Shown here: piece by piece, positions 9,270 to 15,000 of the stretch
How positions within the stretch are numbered: position 1 is the stretch's first letter
How the letters are laid out: each line of letters starts with the position of its first letter
Position numbers and translations under genes: made by a program
The notes under the pieces: model-generated
The model's input: the letters and a program-made list of their open reading frames with translations, nothing else
Databases searched by the model: none
Told to the model about the DNA's origin: nothing
NCBI RefSeq assembly: GCF_040250305.1
Contig: NZ_CP158190.1
Location: forward strand, 15,001 to 30,000
Origin: Peribacillus frigoritolerans
Lineage (GTDB): Bacteria > Bacillota > Bacilli > Bacillales > DSM-1321
Reading direction: 5' to 3'
DNA length: 15,000 nt

Positions 9270-9286
9270 ACGTATGCCGCATGCGT
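9270..9286. repeat. 17-bp near-perfect palindrome upstream of yaaI
   Basis: ACGTATGC-C-GCATGCGT is an 8-1-8 inverted repeat with one mismatch, about 38 bp upstream of the yaaI start in the yaaI-tadA divergent gap. The size and symmetry suit a repressor operator. No factor can be named. Confidence 0.5.
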
Positions 9287-9359
9287 TACTATTCATTAGA
9301 ACAAGTAGTATGACCTTTATTTTGTCTTATATTTGTCTGTTTACTCCTACTTAATATAA

Positions 9360-9878
<519 letters not shown>

Positions 9879-9895
9879 GTGAAAACGAATGTTGA

Positions 9896-9917
9896 AGATG
9901 AGGCTTTGCTTCATTTG
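9896..9917 (+). terminator. Weak hairpin after tadA
   Basis: ATGAGGC (9898-9904), loop TTT, GCTTCAT (9908-9914) with one G-U pair, followed by only TT. It could be a weak terminator for tadA; the T-run is poor. Confidence 0.3.
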
Positions 9918-9951
9918 ATAAATTTGGAATCAAACTGTCCATGAACAACAC

Positions 9952-9980
9952 TTGCGTTTTTTTTGTTACCTTAGTATAAT
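9952..9980 (+). promoter_or_regulatory. SRP RNA promoter
   Basis: TTGCGT (9952-9957), 17-bp spacer, perfect TATAAT (9975-9980). The start is expected near 9987, about 15 nt before the likely mature 5' end, which suits a precursor that is trimmed. A short hairpin GCGTC-GACAT-GACGC (9988-10002) lies between. Confidence 0.8.
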
Positions 9981-10002
9981 GAATTATGCGTCGACATGAC
10001 GC

Positions 10003-10292
10003 TTTGAATTTGGTATTACTTTTGCCGTGCTAGACGGGGAGGTAGCGGTGCCCTGTACTCGCAATCCGCTCTAGCGAGGTTGAATCCCTTCTCGAGGTTA
10101 GCATTCTGTAGGGCCTGCCTTAAGTAAGTGGTGTTGACGCCCGGGTCCTGCGCAATGGGACTCCATGAACCATGTCAGGTCCGGAAGGAAGCAGCATTAA
10201 GTGGAAGTTCTCATGTGCCGCAGGGTTGCCTGGGCCGAGCTAACTGCTTAAGTAACGCTTATGGTTGCTAATCGACAGAAGGTGCACGGCAG
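10003..10292 (+). ncRNA. scr: Signal recognition particle RNA (large, scRNA type)
   Basis: The 6S/7SL-like SRP RNA of Bacillus, which carries Ffh and targets membrane and secreted proteins to SecYEG via FtsY. The Ffh-binding domain is clear: ATGTCAGGTCCGGAAGGAAG (from 10172) with the GGAA tetraloop, then CAGCA. The 5' portion (TTTGAATTTGGTATTAC, GGGGAGGTAGC) is the Alu-like domain found in the long Bacillus form and missing from the 4.5S form. The ends pair through GCCGTGC (10024-10030) and GCACGGC (10284-10290). The ends are taken by analogy with the 271-nt B. subtilis scRNA and are uncertain by several bases. The gene has its own promoter and terminator and lies between tadA and dnaX, as in B. 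subtilis. Confidence 0.96.
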
Positions 10293-10307
10293 TTATTTTA
10301 CATAAAC

Positions 10308-10341
10308 AAAAAACTCATTCGTATCGGGTGGGTTTTTTTTT
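10308..10341 (+). terminator. SRP RNA intrinsic terminator
   Basis: AAACTCATTCG (10311-10321) pairs with CGGGTGGGTTT (10325-10335) with several G-U pairs, followed by a long T-run to about 10340. Confidence 0.88.
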
Positions 10342-10410
10342 ATGCCAAGAAGGTAAAGCGCTTGGCATTTTTGAAAAAAATGAGACAATGATAGAATTTC
10401 TTTTTAGACT

Positions 10411-10440
10411 TTGATATTAAGGAAATCAGTAATGTATAAT
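10411..10440 (+). promoter_or_regulatory. dnaX promoter
   Basis: TTGATA (10411-10416), 18-bp spacer, perfect TATAAT (10435-10440). It lies about 33 bp before the dnaX GTG and after the scr terminator. It would drive dnaX-yaaK and, subject to the hairpin at 12506, recR. Confidence 0.75.
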
Positions 10441-10472
10441 AAACAAGGTGGAGAAAAAAAGGAGGGATTTCC

Positions 10473-12161
10473 GTGGGGTATCAAGCATTATACCGGGTAT
10501 GGCGGCCACAACAATTCATTGATGTAGTCGGGCAGGAACATGTAACGAAAACGTTGCAGAATGCCTTGGTCGGGCAGAAGGTTTCGCATGCCTATTTATT
10601 TTCCGGTCCGCGTGGAACAGGGAAAACAAGTGCTGCCAAAATTCTGGCAAAAGCAGTGAATTGTGAGCATGCCCCGACAAGTGAGCCCTGTAACGAATGT
10701 GCTACCTGCCGCGGAATCACCGATGGCTCCATATCAGATGTTATAGAAATTGATGCAGCATCCAATAATGGTGTCGAGGAAATCCGTGACATTCGTGATA
10801 AGGTCAAATATGCACCGAACGCGGTTACATATAAAGTTTATATCATTGATGAGGTACATATGCTATCACAGGGTGCTTTCAATGCACTTTTGAAGACATT
10901 GGAAGAACCCCCGAAGCACGTGATTTTTATATTGGCGACGACTGAACCTCATAAGATTCCACTAACGATCATTTCCCGTTGCCAAAGGTTTGATTTTAAA
11001 AGGATCCAGCCTCAAGATATAGTTGGCAGGATGTCACAGATCATCGCAGAAACAGGTGTTTCATGTGATGAACAAGCCCTGCATATCATTGCGAGGGCAG
11101 CCGAAGGCGGGATGCGGGATGCACTAAGCCTTCTTGATCAAGCGATATCCTTCAGTTCAGAGACGGTTTCTGTGGAAGATGCATTGACTGTCACCGGTTC
11201 TGTTTCGCAGGCGTTTTTAAGCCGGCTGGCAAAAGCTATATATGATAAAGAAGTAGCGGTGGCACTTGAAGTCCTTGAAGAATTGCTGGCCATGGGAAAA
11301 GACCCGGCTCGGTTCATTGAAGACATGATTTATTATTTCCGTGACATGCTTTTGTTTCAAACGGCACCGGCACTGGCAGAATCCTTCGAGCGTGTTTTGA
11401 TAGATCCCCAATTTAAGGAATTGGCAGAAGTGATCTCTTCTGAATCGATTTACTCCATTATCGAAAGCTTCAATCAAACACAGCAGGATATGAAATGGAC
11501 AAATCATCCAAGGATTTTCCTTGAAGTGGCACTTGTGAAGTTATGTAATGAGCAAAGGCCAAATCAAAATGATAACGGGCAGCTGTTGCAGCTGCAGCAG
11601 AAAATAGAAGATTTAGAGAAGAAATTGATTGAAATGCAGAAAAACGGCATTCCGGCAGCCATGACAGAAAAGCCTGCAGAGCAGGCTAAGGTGCAAAGGG
11701 CCGTTAAAAAGGCATATAAAGCACCTGCAGGGAAGATCAATCAAGTTTTGAAACAAGCTACAAAGCCAGGTCTTAATGCTGTGAAAAGTAAGTGGGGGGA
11801 AGTGCTTGAGCAGTTAGGTCAGCAAAACCAAAAGTCATTGGCAGCTTTATTAACGGAGGCAGAACCTGTTGCTGCGTCAACTGAAGCTTTTGTGGTAAAA
11901 TTCAAATATGATATTCATTGTCAAATGGCAATGGAAAATAACCGTTTCGTGGAAGTGATAGCCTCGATCATGCAGCAATTGACCGGACACCGAATGGAGA
12001 TAGCTGGAGTTCCGGAGAGCCAGTGGCAAAGGTTGCGGGAGGACTTCATCTCAACACAGCAGTTCGACGGTCCCGAAGAAACGGAATCAAAAGAAGAAGA
12101 CCCCTTTATAGCAGAGGCTAGAAAATTAGTCGGCGATGATTTACTTGAAATTAAAGAATAA
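10473..12161 (+). CDS. dnaX: DNA polymerase III subunit gamma/tau
   Basis: The AAA+ clamp-loader ATPase that loads the DnaN clamp; tau also couples polymerases to the helicase. The 562-residue protein matches the B. subtilis length. Domain I has Walker A GPRGTGKT (45-52), a zinc module with Cys64, Cys73, Cys76 and Cys79, Walker B IIDEVH (124-129) and the SRC motif (168-170). Domain III follows, and then a linker rich in Q, E and K (about 365-430) and the C-terminal polymerase-binding region. The start is GTG at 10473 with GGAGG (10461-10465) 7 nt upstream. I saw no A-AAA-AAG slippery site, so only the full-length form is predicted. It is followed after 15 nt by yaaK and forms the dnaX-yaaK-recR cluster common in bacteria. 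Confidence 0.98.
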   Translation: MGYQALYRVWRPQQFIDVVGQEHVTKTLQNALVGQKVSHAYLFSGPRGTGKTSAAKILAKAVNCEHAPTSEPCNECATCRGITDGSISDVIEIDAASNNGVEEIRDIRDKVKYAPNAVTYKVYIIDEVHMLSQGAFNALLKTLEEPPKHVIFILATTEPHKIPLTIISRCQRFDFKRIQPQDIVGRMSQIIAETGVSCDEQALHIIARAAEGGMRDALSLLDQAISFSSETVSVEDALTVTGSVSQAFLSRLAKAIYDKEVAVALEVLEELLAMGKDPARFIEDMIYYFRDMLLFQTAPALAESFERVLIDPQFKELAEVISSESIYSIIESFNQTQQDMKWTNHPRIFLEVALVKLCNEQRPNQNDNGQLLQLQQKIEDLEKKLIEMQKNGIPAAMTEKPAEQAKVQRAVKKAYKAPAGKINQVLKQATKPGLNAVKSKWGEVLEQLGQQNQKSLAALLTEAEPVAASTEAFVVKFKYDIHCQMAMENNRFVEVIASIMQQLTGHRMEIAGVPESQWQRLREDFISTQQFDGPEETESKEEDPFIAEARKLVGDDLLEIKE

Positions 12162-12176
12162 TTGGAGGTAAGGAAA

Positions 12177-12500
12177 ATGGGTATGCGCGGCGGTAATATG
12201 CAGAACATGATGAAACAAATGCAAAAGATGCAAAAGAAGATGGCAGAGGCACAAGAAGAATTAGGTGAAAAAAAGATTGAAGGAACTGCTGGCGGCGGAA
12301 TGGTAACGGTCATCGTGACTGGACATAAAGAAATCGTCGATGTAATCATCAAACCGGAAGTTGTCGATCCGGATGATATCGATATGCTTCAGGATTTAGT
12401 TCTGGCTGCGACTAACGATGCTTTGAAAAAGGCGGAAGAATTGACAAACCAAACGATGGGACAATTCACTAAGGGAATGAACCTTCCGGGTATGTTTTAA
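12177..12500 (+). CDS. yaaK: YbaB/EbfC-family nucleoid-associated protein
   Basis: A small DNA-binding protein encoded between dnaX and recR in most bacteria. The family forms dimers that bind DNA non-specifically or at short palindromes; the exact role in Bacillus is not settled. The 107-residue product has the Met/Gln-rich N-terminal helix (residues 8-28, [15 protein letters not shown]), the conserved glycine turn GTAGGG (36-41), the central beta strands and a C-terminal helix ending in [12 protein letters not shown] at 12162 extends the frame, but it is part of the ribosome binding site (GGAGG, 12164-12168). The ATG at 12177, with 8-nt spacing, gives the length I recall for B. subtilis YaaK. 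It lies 15 nt after dnaX. Confidence 0.96.
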   Translation: MGMRGGNMQNMMKQMQKMQKKMAEAQEELGEKKIEGTAGGGMVTVIVTGHKEIVDVIIKPEVVDPDDIDMLQDLVLAATNDALKKAEELTNQTMGQFTKGMNLPGMF

Positions 12501-12505
12501 GCAAG

Positions 12506-12548
12506 TTCAAAAGAAACTTCCTTTCAGGGGGTTTCTTTTGAAATTTTT
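12506..12548 (+). terminator. Terminator-like hairpin between yaaK and recR
   Basis: TTCAAAAGAAAC (12506-12517) pairs perfectly with GTTTCTTTTGAA (12531-12542). Inner bases TTCC/GGGG extend the stem to about 16 bp with loop TTTCA, and A plus five T's (12544-12548) follow. The T-run abuts the recR ribosome binding site (AGGAGG, 12549-12554). It could attenuate or pause transcription into recR. Confidence 0.7.
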
Positions 12549-12560
12549 AGGAGGAATTCG

Positions 12561-13157
12561 ATGCATTATCCAGAACCAATTTCCAAGCTCATTGACAGTT
12601 TTATGAAATTGCCGGGGATTGGTCCTAAAACGGCTGCTCGATTAGCCTTTCATGTATTAAGCATGAAGGAAGATACTGTTTTGGATTTTGCAAAGGCACT
12701 TGTTAATGCTAAGCGGAATCTTATGTATTGCTCAGTCTGCGGTCATATTACCGATCAAGATCCCTGTTATATCTGCGAAGATCAAAAGAGGGACAGAAGT
12801 TTGATTTGTGTGGTTCAGGACCCTAAAGATGTAATAGCTATGGAAAAGATGAGAGAGTTCAATGGTTTATACCATGTACTGCATGGCAGTATTTCCCCGA
12901 TGGACGGAATCGGTCCGGAAGATATAAATATTCCTGATTTATTAAAGCGCCTGCAAGATGAAACAGTGCTGGAGGTCATTTTGGCTACTAATCCTAACAT
13001 TGAAGGTGAAGCGACAGCCATGTATATTTCGCGGTTGCTTAGACCTTCAGGAATTAAAGTGACCCGAATTGCCCACGGACTTCCTGTTGGCGGAGATTTG
13101 GAGTATGCGGATGAAGTGACGCTATCAAAAGCAATTGAAGGAAGAAGAGAAATATAA
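12561..13157 (+). CDS. recR: Recombination mediator protein RecR
   Basis: RecR works with RecO (and RecF) to load RecA on SSB-coated single-stranded DNA during repair. At 198 residues it has the usual length. It shows the N-terminal helix-hairpin-helix ([14 protein letters not shown], 17-30), a C4 zinc finger (Cys57, Cys60, Cys69, Cys72), a Toprim domain (about 80-172, with the acidic [12 protein letters not shown] block at 142-153) and a C-terminal Walker-B-like stretch before [12 protein letters not shown]. The start ATG at 12561 has AGGAGG at 12549-12554. It is the third gene of the dnaX-yaaK-recR cluster, with a strong hairpin just before it. yaaL follows after 20 nt. Confidence 0.98.
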   Translation: MHYPEPISKLIDSFMKLPGIGPKTAARLAFHVLSMKEDTVLDFAKALVNAKRNLMYCSVCGHITDQDPCYICEDQKRDRSLICVVQDPKDVIAMEKMREFNGLYHVLHGSISPMDGIGPEDINIPDLLKRLQDETVLEVILATNPNIEGEATAMYISRLLRPSGIKVTRIAHGLPVGGDLEYADEVTLSKAIEGRREI

Positions 13158-13177
13158 GGTAGCTGGGAGGACTTCAC

Positions 13178-13396
13178 TTGTTCTTTCGTAAAAAAAAGAA
13201 ACTTCGGAATGAATTCAATGATTCATTAATCGAAGAGCTTGAACAGTTGAAATGGAATTGGCATAATCAAAAATCACTACTTGAAAAAAGCGTTGATCCA
13301 TCTGAGGAAGTAATCGCCCAAACGAGGCTGGCGGAAGTGAAATATTTCTACCTATTCAGGGAAGTTAAAAGAAGGAATGTCCGCTTAAAAAGATGA
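13178..13396 (+). CDS. yaaL: YaaL-like small protein (DUF2508-type), function unknown
   Basis: A 72-residue, highly charged protein with no signal peptide or membrane segment. It begins MFFRKKKKLRNEF and is probably mostly helical (residues 12-66), with a conserved-looking AEVKYFYLFREVKRRN block near 52-67. I recognise it as YaaL from similarity to the 74-residue B. subtilis protein and from its place between recR and bofA. The start is TTG at 13178 with GGGAGG (13165-13170) 7 nt upstream. It lies 20 nt after recR and is probably cotranscribed with it. A long hairpin with a T-run follows and appears to end the unit before bofA. No function is known to me. Confidence 0.88.
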   Translation: MFFRKKKKLRNEFNDSLIEELEQLKWNWHNQKSLLEKSVDPSEEVIAQTRLAEVKYFYLFREVKRRNVRLKR

Positions 13397-13401
13397 TAAG
13401 G

Positions 13402-13443
13402 AAATGGCTGTGAAGGATTTCGTATTCCTCATGGCCATTTTTT
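13402..13443 (+). terminator. Terminator between yaaL and bofA
   Basis: AAATGGCTGTGAAGGAT (13402-13418) pairs with ATTCCTCATGGCCATTT (13424-13440): 17 positions with G-U pairs and one A-C mismatch, loop TTCGT. A T-run of six spans 13438-13443. It separates the recR-yaaL unit from bofA. Confidence 0.78.
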
Positions 13444-13446
13444 CAG

Positions 13447-13475
13447 TTCTTAATCCATCGTTCCCTTCATATAAG
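13447..13475 (+). promoter_or_regulatory. Candidate bofA promoter
   Basis: TATAAG (13470-13475) with a weak -35 TTCTTA (13447-13452) at 17 bp, placed after the yaaL terminator and 30 bp before bofA. The terminator makes a separate promoter likely, but the match is modest. Confidence 0.4.
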
Positions 13476-13505
13476 TGTAGTACAAGCTTGCGGGGAGGAA
13501 TGAGT

Positions 13506-13769
13506 TTGGAACCAGTTGTCTTTGTTGCCGTAATTGGCGGCCTGATTTTAATGCTCCTTATTATCGGGGCGCCATTAAGACCCGTCCGGTTCATAGGGCA
13601 GGGGATTATAAAGATCATTATCGGTGCAGCATTTTTGTTCTTTTTGAATACACTTGGGAATCAAGCGGGCATTCATGTCCCCATCAACCCTGTTACCTCG
13701 GCAGTCGCCGGCCTGCTTGGAATACCGGGAGTTGCCGCTTTGGCAGCCATTGGTTATTGGATTATCTAA
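13506..13769 (+). CDS. bofA: Inhibitor of pro-SigmaK processing BofA
   Basis: A small integral membrane protein. In B. subtilis BofA sits with SpoIVFA in the outer forespore membrane and holds the protease SpoIVFB inactive until the forespore signals, which delays SigmaK activation. The 87-residue product has hydrophobic segments at about 4-22 and 31-50 and the family blocks GIHVPIN (55-61) and GLLGIPG (69-75). The frame is open further upstream and has an ATG at 13500, but GGGGAGG (13492-13498) lies only 1 nt from that ATG. It is 7 nt from a TTG at 13506, which gives the same start (MEP...) and the same length as B. subtilis BofA. Its presence points to an endospore former. Confidence 0.93.
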   Translation: MEPVVFVAVIGGLILMLLIIGAPLRPVRFIGQGIIKIIIGAAFLFFLNTLGNQAGIHVPINPVTSAVAGLLGIPGVAALAAIGYWII

Positions 13770-13793
13770 AGGAAATGCGTAGAAGTCATTCTT

Positions 13794-13847
13794 ATGAAAA
13801 CCTCATGGATATCTCCATGGGGTTTTCATCATGTTATAGTTTTTTTA
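13794..13847 (+). terminator. bofA terminator
   Basis: ATGAAAACCTCATGGA (13794-13809) pairs with TCCATGGGGTTTTCAT (13814-13829) over 16 bp with one G-U pair. The T-run (13841-13847) is about 11 nt further on, so it is not canonical. No gene is visible between bofA and the rRNA promoters. Confidence 0.6.
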
Positions 13848-13865
13848 AAAAAACTAATTAAACCA

Positions 13866-13894
13866 TTGACGATAACTCTTCAACCTGATAATAT
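13866..13894 (+). promoter_or_regulatory. rRNA operon promoter P1
   Basis: TTGACG (13866-13871), 17-bp spacer, TAATAT (13889-13894). A/T-rich DNA just upstream could act as an UP element. G residues at 13899-13900 fall in the start window, consistent with GTP-initiated rRNA promoters of Bacillus. Confidence 0.75.
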
Positions 13895-13958
13895 ATTAGG
13901 AGTCGCCAATAACGACATCATAAATTGCTCAATCAAAAAAACAATATAAAAAAAGTTG

Positions 13959-13987
13959 TTGACATTAGATTGAGTAAGTGATAAGAT
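13959..13987 (+). promoter_or_regulatory. rRNA operon promoter P2
   Basis: A perfect TTGACA (13959-13964), 17-bp spacer, TAAGAT (13982-13987), preceded by an A-rich tract (13936-13954) that could be an UP element. The G at 13994 is 7 nt after the -10 and is the likely start. The tandem P1/P2 spacing of about 93 bp is typical of Bacillus rRNA operons. Confidence 0.82.
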
Positions 13988-14018
13988 AATAAAGTCGCTT
14001 ACGAAGTAACGACAATAA

Positions 14019-14037
14019 ATCGCTCTTTGAAAACTGA
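14019..14037 (+). promoter_or_regulatory. rRNA leader boxA-like antitermination element
   Basis: CGCTCTTTGAAAACTGAAC (14021-14039 region) matches the boxA-type sequence in Bacillus rRNA leaders, which recruits Nus factors to the elongating polymerase. The rest of the leader up to 14110 forms the 5' side of the 16S processing stalk. Confidence 0.7.
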
Positions 14038-14110
14038 ACAAAACAAAGCGCCAACGTTAAATTTTAAGTGAGCACACACTATTAAAAAAGCAAATGAGCA
14101 AGTCAAACAT

Positions 14111-15000
<890 letters not shown>

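Noticed and set aside
9233..9271. Longer YaaI start
   Set aside because: No ribosome site; the ATG at 9232 has AGGAGGA and gives the known family length.
10473..12161. Programmed frameshift in dnaX giving a separate gamma subunit
   Set aside because: No A-AAA-AAG type slippery heptamer with a downstream stem was found in the linker; the A-rich runs are not in the needed phase or form.
13404..13505. Longer BofA with 34 extra residues
   Set aside because: The extension overlaps the yaaL terminator and lacks a ribosome site; the 87-residue form matches BofA.

Overview
This window is an origin-proximal housekeeping segment of a spore-forming Bacillaceae (Firmicutes) chromosome. The partial 16S rRNA (positions 14111-15000) has the signature variable regions I associate from memory with the Bacillus simplex / Peribacillus group. 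The protein set (YaaC, DacA, YaaI, YaaK, YaaL, BofA), the strong AAGGAGG-type ribosome binding sites, the serS T-box and the long scRNA-type SRP RNA all fit that assignment. BofA implies sporulation. The gene order is essentially the B. subtilis rrnO-to-rrnA interval: rRNA - yaaC - guaB - dacA - serS - tRNA-Ser - dck - dgk - yaaI - tadA - scr - dnaX - yaaK - recR - yaaL - bofA - rRNA.

Layout. 1-1150 holds the 3' end of a 23S rRNA, a 5S rRNA and the rRNA operon terminator. 1184-2149 (minus) is yaaC, divergent from guaB (IMP dehydrogenase, 2261-3724), which has its own terminator. dacA (PBP5, 3898-5214) has no visible terminator and runs into a serine T-box leader (about 5268-5530) controlling serS (5573-6850). 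A tRNA-Ser(UGA) with its own promoter and terminator follows. On the minus strand are dck and dgk (overlapping deoxynucleoside kinases) and yaaI (isochorismatase fold). On the plus strand come tadA, the SRP RNA, then dnaX-yaaK-recR-yaaL and bofA. The window closes with a tandem-promoter rRNA leader and the first 890 nt of a second 16S gene.

How the genes fit together. guaB, dck and dgk serve purine and deoxynucleotide supply. dnaX, yaaK and recR form a replication/recombination cluster. serS, tRNA-Ser, tadA, SRP RNA and rRNA serve translation and secretion. dacA and bofA serve the envelope and sporulation. Minus-strand genes (yaaC, dck, dgk, yaaI) would be head-on to replication if oriC lies to the left, as in B. 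subtilis.

I see no mobile element, CRISPR array, phage gene or evident novel multi-gene system. The points worth a second look are departures from the B. subtilis layout (no pdxS-pdxT between dacA and serS, no yaaH between dgk and yaaI), an unusual U at the discriminator position of tRNA-Ser, a terminator-like hairpin between yaaK and recR, a 17-bp palindrome upstream of yaaI, and contrasting predicted initiating nucleotides at the rRNA and guaB promoters.
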